DNA of 64,000 nucleotides from Amaranthus tricolor (Eukaryota > Streptophyta > Magnoliopsida > Caryophyllales > Amaranthaceae). This document shows positions 47,650 through 60,600 of the stretch, piece by piece (position 1 is the first letter of the stretch; each line of letters begins with the position of its first letter). The DNA is taken from positions 8,944,811-9,008,810 of the forward strand of contig NC_080059.1 of the NCBI RefSeq assembly GCF_026212465.1, read 5' to 3'. The notes beneath the pieces are model-generated. The model did not search any database. It had not been told where the DNA came from and was given only the letters and a program-made list of their open reading frames with translations. The translations under genes were made by a program, and so were the position numbers.

Positions 47650-49082
47650 GCAATGTTATAAACTAACACATGTATACACCAACATTTTCTTCTTGAAGCT
47701 TTTAATACTTTTTTAGAGCAGATAATAAGTTATCAAAGTTAATTAGTTTTTCTAACTTTTTTGTTTTTGACGGAATTTGTTTGATGAGGTATTACTTAAT
47801 ATAAATGTTGGATAATTGTTGTAATTAGTTTAATTTGAAGTTACAAAAAAGAAAAATCTTTCATGTCGAAGTTTCAACCCTTGGTATATTGTTGAAGGAC
47901 ACATAGGCCTTGTTTTAAACGATTTAGATTGTCATTTGAAGCTTCGGTTTTTTTGTGGTAGTAGCTGGACAGAACTTAGTTGACTGCAATGTCCTCTTAA
48001 TGGAGTTGGAGTCTGGAGAGTACCTGCATTTACACAAAACCTATCTTTGACCCTTCTACTTGGATTTGTATTTTTCAAAATGAATTCAAAGAATTTTCTT
48101 TTGACCGGGTTGGATTAGATTTGGTTCGACTTGTCATCCCTAGTTGAAATTTACTTAATTAGCAACATCATTGGTCTATGGCAGCTGGGTATCCTTATAG
48201 TTTCTTATTCAGGGAGTTCAAGGAATTGGGTCAATATGCAAACTGCGTTTTCTGTTATGAGGACAAATTGTCTTGTCTTTTCTTATTGTTCATATGCTTT
48301 GTTTTTAAGGTACACCATTTTCCTTTGTTGAAAAATTTCAAATCGGGTGCTTCATTTTCTTTTATGTACCTTTTTGTATGTAAAAGACAATGTTATCTAT
48401 GTTCATACTGTTGTTCATAATGAGGTCTGACTGGTAATTTAAATATGCGGGGAGCAAAGGGAGAAAGGGAGAGAAGAGTAAGGACTAAGGAATGGAGCAG
48501 TAGTTCCTGAAGAATAATATAACAAAAAGAAAAAATTACAATAAACCATTATTCAATATTTACAATGGATATATCAAATATAAAAGCTTAGCAAAGCATT
48601 TTTCTGTAAGAAAAACTGTGGCTGCGTGTGCTTTTTGGAAGTTCTCTGATTCTGCTTGTTCAATGATGTTGTGCTGGTGGTAAATTAACCATTGTTAAAT
48701 GAGATGTTACATATTATGCTTTGCGATAATATGTTTTATGGAATATATAATTTGCGGAGATGCTAAAGCCTCATTGCCTTTTAGGTTATGTTGCCTGAAG
48801 CTGTAGCTATTGTTATGGCACCAAGAGACCGGAACAGGTATGTAAATCAAATTTTGTTGCTCAAAATTTCGTGTATTTTTTGTGTTTGTAATTTTCTGCT
48901 CAATCAGAAGCCATGGCATATTTCGATTAACAACCCCTGGTGGAATGTCGGTCATTAGACATTGTGAGCAACGTGGATTTCATTCGCATGAACAATCTAC
49001 CGATGGCGGGCCGATATACAAACAATGTACAGATGTATATATGAATCCCAAGCTGAAGTTTGAAATTATAGATCTTAGATAA
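38635..49082 (+). CDS. AMSH1: AMSH1-type JAMM deubiquitinating enzyme
   Basis: The fourteen exons are 38635-38745, 39645-39709, 40087-40162, 40318-40515, 40637-40728, 41251-41356, 41428-41474, 41883-42213, 44493-44582, 44657-44719, 44832-44906, 46037-46099, 48785-48837 and 48908-49082. They give 514 aa with closing phases; the Arabidopsis relatives are about 507 aa. The N-terminal MIT domain (about 1-110: [10 protein letters not shown], then [20 protein letters not shown]) binds ESCRT-III subunits in this family. A Ser/Pro-rich linker contains [14 protein letters not shown]. The C-terminal MPN+ domain has [11 protein letters not shown] and the zinc motif H418-T-H420-P..S428..D431, so it appears active. 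Sequence details ([38 protein letters not shown]) favour AMSH1 over AMSH3. AMSH enzymes cleave K63- and K48-linked ubiquitin on endosomal and autophagic cargo (family knowledge). Confidence 0.95.
43254..44083. repeat. Long inverted-repeat pair (near-palindrome) in AMSH1 intron 8
   Basis: Arm 1 (43254-43637) and arm 2 (43678-44083) are reverse complements over almost their full length, separated by a (TA)n spacer and bounded by (TA)n on both outer sides. Arm 1 opens ggtcaagttccagtgaaaac and arm 2 closes with its complement, ggttctcactggaacttgacc. Each arm also has its own inverted ends (tatgagaaccgtgagaacca at both tips). The interiors are dominated by gtaacactttt/aaaagtgttac motifs. This looks like two head-to-head copies of a MITE that inserts in TA microsatellites, or one large fold-back. 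It is not coding. Confidence 0.9.
44115..44320 (+). repeat. 56-bp duplication flanking a TA/TG microsatellite
   Basis: aaaacaatatttgtacagac at 44115 and again at 44265 begins two 56-bp copies with one visible mismatch, separated by an interrupted (TA)n with TG steps (44171-44264). The second copy runs on into unique intron sequence and exon 9. The microsatellite gives tyrosine/isoleucine frames that are not genes. Confidence 0.93.
45420..45546 (+). repeat. SINE-like repeat copy C, best preserved
   Basis: gaagctatagataatg, then aacaaccactttgttgttac, aaggataaggttgtgtatat, gacacgggagccacttgcat and tggggtag. The order and motifs match what I recall of Au-type SINE bodies. It lies in AMSH1 intron 11 (44907-46036). 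Confidence 0.55.
46148..46262 (+). repeat. (TTTG)n with a repeated gatctagttggttt unit
   Basis: Three copies of gatctagttggttt alternate with TTTG runs at a spacing of about 50-55 bases. This compound minisatellite lies just after AMSH1 exon 12. Confidence 0.9.
47252..47427. mobile_element. hAT-type MITE in AMSH1 intron 12 (family 1, copy B)
   Basis: A perfect 8-bp duplication, gtatctac, lies at 47244-47251 and 47428-47435. The ends are CTATGTTACTCGGTCTC and, read inward from the right, CTATGTTACTTGGACTCG, as in 31476-32118. Length 176 bp. Confidence 0.87.
47588..47649. repeat. (TA)n microsatellite in AMSH1 intron 12
   Basis: About 30 TA units with one TG step near the right end. It has no coding value. 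Confidence 0.95.
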
Positions 49083-51691
49083 GTATTGTTGAATAATATG
49101 ATTTTTTCCTTCTCATTATATGGATTGTTTTGCAAATTGGTTTTGTAATTGTATGATATAACCGTACATATTGTAAAATGAGAAAGAAATCGATAGCTCA
49201 GATAGTGTTATGAACTGGCACATGTATTTGTATTTTTGTAACATTCATGCATAAATTCATTGTATAAATCAATATCATTTGATTTTCTATATTATTGCAA
49301 CATGAACATCAAACCGCATGACTATGCATCTCTAGGGACTAGAGTGACCGAGTGATCACATACAAATACTCTTATGTCTCGGTTAATTTGCTTCATTTTT
49401 ATTCACATTCTTATTTCAACAACTATTGACATCCGTATTCCCAAATTTCCATAACTATTAAGTATTGAAAATCTTAAAAACATTTATCAAAAATAACAAA
49501 AAGCGAAAGAGATCAGACCTTAATAACAGAGAAAATAGAAAAGTTGAAAACATAAAACGAAATACTAGGAAAAGGTACTAGTAGATTACCAAGGCTTCTG
49601 CTTACGCACTAAATTGAATTAAAGTGACATTAAGTACATTTATCCCATTACAACATAAAAACTGAAATAATTAAAAAATCAAAATAACAATAAACATATA
49701 ATGATGCATAGATGCGCGCATTCATCCGACTCAAGCAGCAGTAGGCACTAGAACACAAGGGCACAATCAATCGACTTGCTGTAGTTGTTGATTGGCTTTT
49801 GCAGTTTGCCTTCTACTTGCTGCTTGCTCCTATGTTGCTTGATTTTGGAGATGGTTGTGAGTTGGCTCTTCTACTTGCCGACTCATCAAAGGTTGAAAGC
49901 TCTCAAATATCCATGGCAAGAAAGATATCAGGGAGTTACGAGTTCCCCATCAATATGAACATATAGCAAAAAGGCAAATCATGTGGCAATATTATCAATT
50001 CTTCTTTCTAAATGGATCATTTCGAGAAGTGGAACTTGCTTGGAGGGACTTCCAATGTTCGATTTTAGTTACCACTACAAAAATACAGGAAAACAAAAAT
50101 AAACCAAAGCATGAAGATGAAATTGGACGAACCAATTTGTTGAATTTGCATGATGTAGATGTCATTTCCAAAGTTGTTGATGCAAAACCATTTTGCGACT
50201 TCTTTCCCCATCTGAAATAACCATCAAGTACAACTTAAGAGTCAGCATGATACAGTTTTTGACTTGACACCTTGGCAACATTACATAATGACATACAGCA
50301 AGCTAACATAGCTTAGCTAATCAATCAGTAAGGAGTCTGTGGTTCAACGAATTGGAATGGTTGGATTGGAAGTCCATGCCAGGAAGTTATTAATTGAAAA
50401 CTTCACATCTCTTTTGACAAATTTGCTTCACTCCTAGAATGGACTTCTTTATTAAGAACGATAGCTTTTGAAAATAAAAAATTATGATCCTCTTTATACC
50501 AAACAAACACATCATTACAAAAAGGACATTTTATACCAATACCAACTATCATTATCCTGAAAAATACTCTGAAACCCGTTTTTGGGCAAGGATAGTTGAA
50601 GTTCACATAAGAATTGTAGATTTGAAGAACTGGGGCTGGGGGAAGTTCAGAAAGAGCAAACACACTTTTCAGGTCAACATGCTGTAGCATTGGAAATATA
50701 TTCTGATTCTTATAGTAAGCTGTGACCATCGATCAAGAAAAACAAATTTAAGCAAATTAATTCTGTATAGCTATACTACTGAACTTATGGGAGTTTCATA
50801 GCTAGAGAAGATAGGGACTGGGAGAGCTTCATAAAGAGATGTTGAAAGAAAAAGCGGGATAGTCGTTTACAGTGTCACTATTTTCTGTACAACACAAGGG
50901 TTTCATACTAGAGGAAAGTGCAGAAAGAATCTTAGGGGTTGAGACAAGAAAAAGGTTATATGGGATTAACTATATTCTGTACAGCAACTAAGGTTTGATG
51001 ATACTTGAAAAAATGGAGATACAATCCTAGGGGCTGAGGCAGGATCAAGGTTCCATCATGTGGTTGCTGTGCCTGTAAGGGTTTGATAACCTAGAATATT
51101 CCATAGAGATCAACCAAATGCTTTTTAAATGAAGGCTGAAATTCAGCCTTATTGTGATTTTCACACCAAGTTACCATCTACACACATGACAATCTTCCTC
51201 GAAAGACTGTACAATCATTTCCAGCAAATAGTGTATAAATCTTAACAAGGAGGTTCTTGAAAGACGGAAGTTAACAGCAAGATTACAGAGCGGTTGTAAA
51301 TTGTAATGTGAGTTACATAACAAATTATCAATGTAGCTTGCCAGAAAATGAAAACAATCTTCAACATAGCACCTTTTAAAGAGACCAATACCAGCGATTC
51401 ATTGGATGAAAGGGAGAGTGCTAAAAAATACTCCTTCCATGTCAAAATATAATGCTACATGTAAAAATTTGACCACTAATTTCTCTCGGAAAATATTGAG
51501 AAAAATTTTACCATGACATTCATTAAAAAAAACTTCAAAAATGTTACGTTTGAAAATTTCAATATGGTAAACTATAAAAATTAATAAAAAGGTCAACGTT
51601 CAAGTTTGAGATTTTTCGTTCCATTTCATCATGAAAGGCACCCAAGTAATTAAATATTGAACCAATAGAACACCAATGTGATCAAACTTAC
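49083..51691. other. Convergent intergenic region, AMSH1 3' end to DnaJ 3' end
   Basis: The AMSH1 3' UTR lies at the left. The last exon or exons and 3' UTR of the leftward DnaJ gene must lie somewhere between about 50400 and 51691, but I could not choose among weak candidates. A minus-strand frame at 50729-50403 contains YPCPKTGF, then IGIKCPFCNDVF, a CP..CPFC cysteine pattern of unknown meaning. A MITE-like stretch is at 51426-51610. The left half (49300-50400) shows nothing recognisable. Confidence 0.45.
51426..51610. mobile_element. Possible Stowaway-like MITE remnant
   Basis: TACTCCTTCCATGTCAAAAT followed by ataatgctacatgta is a typical TACTCCCTCC-style MITE start. The opposite end is poorly preserved (tttgagatttttcgttcca). 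It abuts the unresolved 3' part of the DnaJ gene. Confidence 0.38.
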
Positions 51692-54600
51692 CGAAAATAT
51701 TCTCCTACAGATTTCCACAAGGAACCACCATTTTTGCTCTTCTGATTTGAATCGTATTTGTTTGGTCTTACCATCTTACTTCTGTCTACACCACAATGAA
51801 TTTTATAGTGCATGAGTTGAAGTAGAACAAATAAAACACTATCGTGCAGTACAATACTGGCTCATAAGCTTTTACCATCGATAGAAGTTGAGTATATCTC
51901 TGAAGATGCCTGTAGATAAGCCAACTCTTCAACTAGTGCCCTTTCTCTGTCACTGGCATTACGTTATAGCTTGTTAAAAATATTTTGTTTGGAAAGTGAG
52001 TTTCCAGTACTAAAGACCTCATAAGCAATACTAATAGAGACACAGGACATCAAAAAAACATCAAGTGCCACAGTATATCTAGTACAATGTTGTTGGTCTA
52101 TTCTTGTATGATTGCTACCTTAACCAGTACACATGTCATAGTTGACAGCTTGTTCAATTAACAATATTTACTTCCCCTACACCATAAATACTAATGAAAT
52201 TTAGCAAAAGAGAAAGAAGGAAGGAAATGCATCCGGTGTATGAGGAAAAATCAACCTGAATCAAAGACTCAAATTCCAATATGCCTAGCAGTTCAGATTA
52301 AATTGTTTCGAAAAGTGCTGTCAAGAGAATCAGACATTAGGGAGGAGACCCATCATTCAACTCGAATTTTTAATAGAGCATCTAGTACAAATGGAATAAA
52401 GGAATTCCTAGCAAAACAACAAATATATTGCTTCAGGAAATCTCATCCTGAACCTAAGAAGTGCAGATTATGCTCGTCAAATCAAAACAAAGTCATCAAA
52501 TCATTCAGCTTTTAATAGGTAAACACACCAATCCTCATCATTGGTAAATGCTTATTTTTGCTCATTCTTATCAAATAGAGATTTTGTAAATAATGTTTCC
52601 TTTTGCTTTCGGCTGTGTCTTTTCTCCAATCCTCTTAAATGGAAAGACAGGGAAATGAAAAAATGCAAAAGGGATCAAACCTTAATCTTTTAGGGATCTT
52701 GATGTCCACAATAAAGACATGATCACCTCGTCCAGAGCGTTCATTACTCTTTGGAACTCCCATACGCGGTAATTTTAAAGTTTCTCCAGGCTGAATCCCA
52801 GAAGGGATAAGAAGTTCCTCTGAACCCTCCACAGTTTCCACCTAAAGTTGACATACTGCTCATCACTTGGGACAATTCAGATAGCTACAAAGTCCACTAA
52901 AATATTATTATCATTCCAATTATAAAATTTTCAAACAAAATTCCTCTATAAAGATTAGGAGAAATTTCTCAAAAAAATAAGCAGAAACCAAAACTTAAGG
53001 ATCACAAAGTTTCTAGAAGGAACTTGGAGATAAAGATCCAGTCACAACTTTTCTCTAAAGAAGCAATGTTCAATTACAAGTTAGATGTTTAAGTTGGACG
53101 CTTTTTTTCTAGGGAGAAGCACTCTCTAGTATTTGTGACTTGTGAGTAACAAACTACATCATGGAGAACCTTACAGCTTCCCACGACACATACTAGGGTA
53201 TGTTTTTGGAGCAAGGAAAAATTGAAAAGTGGCGCTGAAAGGGAGGATCCCCAACAAAGTTTTAGGAATGGTCTTTGAGTTAGAAAAAGAATGACTATTA
53301 AATGCTCCAAGCTCACATGGATTTTTCACCCAATCCAATGAAATCCTAGCATATGACTTGATCATCGCAACATTCGTCCAAAGGGAAACAAGTCAACAAC
53401 TAATTAATTGCTGCAAAAAAGAAAAAAATGTTGATATATGCGTGGAAAATTTTGTTAGTTAATATTGTTTTTGTCACTATTGTTGTCTAGTAATATATGA
53501 GAGCTTTATTGATTTCAAAGTGAATTTTCCTTTCTTGATAATGGAAAAGGTACCTTCGGTTCCTGTGAGAAGCTTGAGATGAAGCTTAAGATGAAAATCG
53601 GATAGATTGAACCAACAGTTAATGCAGATGTAGGACCAAGTTTTGAAATATAATCTTATTACAGAAGCACGCATGGTTTTTGCCTTTCTATTGTCGACTC
53701 TCAAATTAGGCAGCATGCTTTAGGCATATGGTGATCTAAAACATCCTCTTTGTTATTGCAAGGGTAAGGTTAATGGATTAAGTTTCTCGACCATTCCAAA
53801 GTGGAAAAATCCTAAAGTTACAAAAGAATCTATCAGCAATTAGCATTCAGAAGAGAAAATTCAATAACAGTACCAACACTTGCTAGCATCATCTTGGTGA
53901 TCACTCATTTTTTGAATGAAAAATATTTATTAACAAGCATACCTTGATCACAGTTCCTAAAATTGCGTCAGTGTAACTGATGCTGACTCTGGAGTAAAGA
54001 TTGAGACCTTCTCTCCAAATTCCAGTTTTTTCTTTGACATGGAAAATCAGGTATAGATCTCCATGAATACTCCTGCAAGAAAAAGAACACAAGAAAAAAA
54101 ATTATGCCAACTTTGCATCCCTCATTGATTCCACAATGGAATCAAGATGTCATATAGATAAGATTTCCCAAAACTAAAATTCCAATCCCCTGAACATCAA
54201 GAGTGCAGCACCCATCATATGGCAGAGAATGCAACCACGAAAAAACAAAAGATATGCCTCTGTATATCAATGTCAACTAGCCTTTCTTTAGAAGTTCCCA
54301 CAGAACTCTACCAAAAGAAACCCGAAAACATATTTAAAGAAGATATTATGAATACAGGCTAAAGACGATTAGGTTATACTTATGTCATTATTCCAGCATT
54401 GGTGACAGACCATGCCTTCTTTTCTATCTTATCATCAAAAACTAGCACAACATTCAAGATCACTATCCAACCAAGAACTGGAATAACAAAGGGACGTTCA
54501 GAGCTAAAATGATTTCAAATATTTGAGAAAGACGACACTTGTACCTTTACCATTTGTTCCAGATATGCATTGGTGACAGAGCACGTCTTTTCTAATTTGT

Positions 54601-57600
54601 CTAAAGCAAGTAGCAAGATAATTGATATTAAAAAATCACCACTCCCCCAGCATTTACTATGACTAAACCAGAGATACAATTATAAAGTGAGTAAACATAC
54701 AAAGAACAGAGAAAATCTATTATTTTGTTAATAGTTTACTTGTGTTCACAATTGTTTATTCCGACATTTGACAATATTATATCAGAGCTGACAAAAAGAG
54801 GCATACATACACATCAAGAAAATTCCAGGTAGAACTAACCTGTTCCTATCTAAGTTGCCTTCTCCCCGCAGTTGCATTGTGGCCCCATCATCAACACCTG
54901 GTGGGATAACTACATCAAAACTTCGTTGAGATCTTATTGCTCCCATGCCATCACACTCAGTACATTTATCAGTGATGATTTTGCCATTCCCTTCACAAAT
55001 CAGACATGTAGATACCTACAAAATGAACATATTATGCAATGCTAAAGAACAAGCATACATTTTTAATTGCGAATGAACAATTGTAATACCAATAAATTTT
55101 ACCCATTATTATTTTATTTTTTTTTATATATAAAAATCATAAAAATTAAAATTTTCAATCGTCCAAAATTCAAATTTTAAAGTTCAAATTTGATATTAAA
55201 AATCAAGTTTCGAATACAAAATTTTGAATTGGTCAAAAACTTTTAAAATCTTGTTAATCAGTATTTTCAGATTTTATAATTAAAAAATATAATAAACTCT
55301 TTTTTTTATTTCAAATTTTATTTTACTCATTTTAAATTTAAAAATGTTGTTTTATTACTTTTTTATAAATATAGCCCTCATTCTCTACCATCAATAAGGG
55401 TTTAAATTTGTAGGTGTTACAACAATTGGCAATAAAAAACACATAAAAGGTAGTTACTAGATACTAATCAGATTGAGCAACACAATCAACATTGGATGAT
55501 GACGACAAAAAATGCAGCATGAACTTCTAGAATATCTTGACAGGTTTACATGTTCGAAAGAGCTATGAAAGCTTATGATTTCAAGTAACTAATAGAGAAA
55601 AGAGCAGACAAAGTTGAAAGAAAGATCATGGTGCAGAAGCATATTGTGACCATAAAATTAAGCAAATATATAAATCTATTAATAATTACAAGATTTGGCT
55701 TACAAACCCACTATCCTTGTTCAATCAACCAAAAGTTATAAGATTTGAAACCTTGGAGTAGTAGTATTACCTGAGAAACAACACCAAAAGGGGTTCTCTG
55801 ACTTTTCATGAACCTTCCTCTACCTCTACATTCATTACACGACTTGATACAATCAATCGATTTAGCTCCCGTACCATCACATACACCACATGTTTGTAAA
55901 CAAGGAACTTCGATAGATTTTTTTCCTCCAAAGACTGATTCTTCAAAGGATAGATGCAGATCAAACCTGAAGATATAATGTTAGGAATTATGGAAGCGCT
56001 GTGAAAGAAGGGTAAAGATATTCGAAAAAAAGGTGGACATTATACTCTGCATAATCTATGATATGAAAAATATCAGGGTAGCCAATTATACAATGTGAAG
56101 GTTGCATGGAGCGCTGGCATCAACAAGTCAATACATCGCCACCAATGAAGACAAAATTCACACAAGTCAGAGGTATCTATTTGTCCTTGTATACAGACTG
56201 TCCATAATCTTGTTCTCGTGTGCAGTGATCTACATACACTGTGAGTAGATCCAGCACAACAAGTGACTGACTCCCATATACGAACCAGATTTTGAGGTTT
56301 TTTTAGTCCTGCGTACGTCACAGCTTCCTGGCTCTCATTCTTTTGGCCTTCATATCATTAACATTTCCGGACTTTTTGCTTAATTACTAATCAAGCTAAT
56401 TATCACCATTTAGATAATGAACAAGAGTGCATAAAAGAGAGTGGACAGATGAAATGAAGAATTTTATTGGAGATCCATCACATGTTATACATCTTTTGTA
56501 TTGCAGTTCCAACTTTTCTAATCAACGAGACAATTCTAAGGCGGTCTTCCTTTGATATAGCAACTTGATTTTTTTCTCGTTGCATACTGCTACATGAGTC
56601 ATCTAAGAAAATTGGTTTACAAGTGGCATATCCTCCATTTGGGAGTTCCCAAAAAGCCTATAGAGGTAACCAGCAATCTAGCATACACATTGCACCCATT
56701 TTGTACTACTTTTGGTAGAGCACCGTGCTGTTGAAACAAACTTCAACGACAGACCCCATAATTTTTTTCATCAAACTTCATTTAGCTCTGCTGATACTTT
56801 TTTTAGCAAGTGTAGAAAACAGACTGAGTTAACAATTGGGAGTACTCTACACTGGCGCTAAACTTTGTTGTCATAGCCGAAAGTAATTCCTAGATTATGT
56901 TTCACTGGGTGCACTTATTAAGGACCTACCAGAGCCACCAAATAAGTTATACTAATATACAAGATAGATGAAAGATAAAATGCAGGAACAGTCACCTTAA
57001 TTTTATTATGCTATATGATGAGCTGTTAGAGAGTAATTTTCTGTAGAAGGGGTTGAGACTATGAGTTTGTTATGCATTAAATAAATAAATGAAAGATCAG
57101 CAAAAAAAAATCATTTACCATATACCCTTCTATTTTAGTTGCTATTCATCCTACTTCAGAACAGTAATTAGTTCCTGTTAAAAACCAGGGTCACCCTAGA
57201 TACTTGAGTCCAAATCAAAACTAAGTCGTACCTCTTGAGTGCTTAGCTCCCAAGAAGCTTGGTTCATCTAAGTATGTTGAGCATAAAGAGTGAAATTCCT
57301 ACATGTGGTCCAAACATAGAAAAGAAGTGGGCGGATGACTGAAGTAACATAACCTCAATTGCTACTTCACCACTTACCAGTTGGGATAAAGATAAAAGAG
57401 ACTCCTACAAGTCACCTAACTCTAAGCCATAGTTTATCTTAATGGACTCCTCTTGAGACATTAGGCATAAAGATAACAGATTGTATGGTATGGCAGAGAA
57501 AATAAGAAGTGCTCCCAATATTCTCGTGCCCACTTTCTTTTTTCAACCGCTCTTATGCATTCAATCCAATTCTATTTTGTTTTCTTTTTGTTAATTTTTT

Positions 57601-60600
57601 ATCGTGTGTCAGACTTCGATGGACACAGGTACATCGGCAAATATATTGTATCGATGTGCGGGTAACATATAGCGACTAGCCACAGATATTAATAGAGGAA
57701 CAGAGAAAAATGTATTTCTAACCTACTAGCTACCTTCATTTCCTTCAAGTTGCAAATTCCCCATTGTTAAAAATGCCAAATCATTCGCAACATTTCAATT
57801 TTTGTATTCTTATTCCACTATCTCACTTTTTTTCTCTCTCAGTCTCTCTTTACACTTGCTCTTTAATATTTTCTTCTCTCTTCTCCCACTTGCCCCACTT
57901 AATATCCTTATCCCTACCTTTTGGTTGCAGCAGAAAAGAAACAAAAATAAGTATATTCCAGAGTTAAGATAATAATTAACAAAAAAGGTATCATCATTAG
58001 CTAAATTTGTACAAAAATAAATAGAAAAACTTGTTTTATTTCGGGTTTTCAGCCATTGATTCTTATTTTGATGCCACAAAAATTCAAAGTGGTTACAATT
58101 TTGTTTGCACTGCACCATATCTCTTGTGCTTTATTTATATAGGCATTTATTAAAAAAAAAAAGGAGGAATTGAAGGGAGTGATAAGAAAGTAGAGGGAAA
58201 TGGGAGTGTAGACTAACAACAATGAGAGGGATGATATGCAACATTACCAGATATCCAGGCTGTGCCTGCTTCTGCTTCTCCTATCAAATTTAGAACCCAT
58301 GCCTTGACCTCCAAAAAAATCATCTGTTTCCCCAAATATTGAGTCAAAAAATTGAAAAGGATCAACCTACGTAAAAATAAGAAACACATCAATCGTAAGC
58401 ACTAATGCAATTTTCTTTGCATTACCTTTTTTCTATTCTCACTAGTATGAAACTATCAACAAAATATGACAGCCATTCCCCAATATAATTAGTGTCCCCC
58501 TTATTTCCAAGCAAAATCAAACATGTGCTTATTCTAGAATCCTTTGAACAGATGCCTTGAATGAAAGTCGTGTACCCAACACAGAAAAGGATGTTTTAAT
58601 GTTTTAGCAGGTTATACTATACCTACGATCTCCCAGAGTGATATTATATTAATGTTTTAGCTGACTTGTTGTGTCATCTCAGCAACAAACAAGCTTGGCA
58701 CGGGTGATAACTAGGAATGACATCATAATTTAGTTACAAAGAGAAAATAATCTTAGCTCATTAAAAATAAATTGAAGTGGAGAAAAAAAAATCATTAGAA
58801 AATGATGAAGATATGTTTTATTTATTGATTGTCATTTTGGGAGTCTTAAGCAAGACCTAGAGTTATCTTAATTCAACTTAAACACCACATTCTATATTTT
58901 ATACCATAGTTGAACATGGATGAGAGCAAAGGTATCAAAGCCATAAGACTAGAGATACCAAACATCTGTAGGCTCACAATCTCAATATGTCCACTCTCCA
59001 GGCAGTTACTCTAAAGAACGATTGAAGTCCAGGAAAAGTTCAAACCACCTTAAAGAAAAGGTTAAGGTTTTATGGGCAGGTAATTCAAGGAACTAGACAT
59101 AGGGGCTAAGTTGAGAGCCAATGGAGCTTTTCTATTAAAGAGTGGCGAACTCCAATATATTTGAGTTAATCATGCCTTTTTTTAGTACTCATATTGTCTA
59201 AAAGCTCAAGTGAAAATAAATTTAAAAAAAAAAAAAAAGAAAATTCCACAACTAGAAACTATTATATCTATAAGTACTCATTGAACACAAATTATAAGAA
59301 ACCTAACATCTATGTAATCACTAATCACCCAACATTGAGTATGAAATATCTGTTATATTTGTAGGAGACAATGAATTTAGCAAGTAAACACAAGAAAGGG
59401 TAGCAAACACCGTAAAAAGCACTTTACACAAATTCTTACTTCTTGAGCATCAAAGCTTGGGTCAATCGACTCTCCCTGCAAACCTGCTTCACCAAAACGA
59501 TCGTACAAAGCTCTCTTCTCTTTATTAGAGAGGACCTACAAGAATACTTTTAGGATTGAGAATTCAAACAAGTTCCTAGGAGCAATTAATGTAACTTTTA
59601 CCAACCACTCCGTGACACACATAAATAGAAATCCATATAAACAGAAAAGAAAAAAAATAGAGGAAAATTACCTCATACGCAGCACTTATTTCTTTAAATT
59701 TTTCCTCCGAACCGGGAGCTTTGTTCATATCCGGATGGTACTGTTTAAACTCAAAAACTTTGTAAGTCCATCAGAAAAATGTCCCCCGTGATTTGACATA
59801 CCATCAAACAATTTTAACAAGAAAAGTCAAACATGTTCTCAACTAGGAATTGAGAATACAAGAGGCCTAGGCAGAAGTAACTCAGACATAGCACAAAACG
59901 TCTCTTGGTTTACATCCTTATGTTTTTAACACAAACAAAAGTTCTTAAGTTGTCTAGTTTAGAATCCTTAATGGACTTTATGTTGTGTTTAAGCTTTGAA
60001 AATTTTTATCTCACCTGCAACACCTAAATCAATACTTAGTTCTTAACTCGAAATCAGCTCATTTATTGTCAGGAGAGAAATTATGCAAATGTATACAAGC
60101 TAATAGCATCAGAATCAATTAATAGCAAAGCGAACCTTGAATAATTCCAGCAATCAAAGTGTAGTTAGTGAAGAATTAAAACTTCATAGTCTTGTTTTTA
60201 GGTGCATCATAACTTTTAGTTTCACTTTCAATTTTCTAATCATTGCAACAAGCATAGATTTGAAACTGCAAACACCCAGAATGCCTGAAAGTTTGGAATT
60301 GTTCTCTTTCATCCGTGAGTCTTTTAAACTTCTATAAATTTGTAGATCATTTGTTGTTTTTCTCACTTGAATATAGTCAGAAGAGTATAAAGATTGTTGA
60401 CTAGATAGTATAAATGGTGATAATTGACTATAGCAAGGAAGTGGAAAAATCAACATGAAGGAGAATATAAGATGGAATAATATAAGAAAAAGAATGGTTT
60501 CTGATTTAAACCTTCCACTTTCAGTCATTTGAACTCCTAATTTGAACTAATAGGGCTGTACTAGATTATATTCTCTAATGAAGAACTGAAGATATGTATT

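Noticed and set aside
53089..53365. Overlapping minus-strand frames between DnaJ exons
   Set aside because: They are intron sequence with no conserved motif. The flanking exons join in phase without them.
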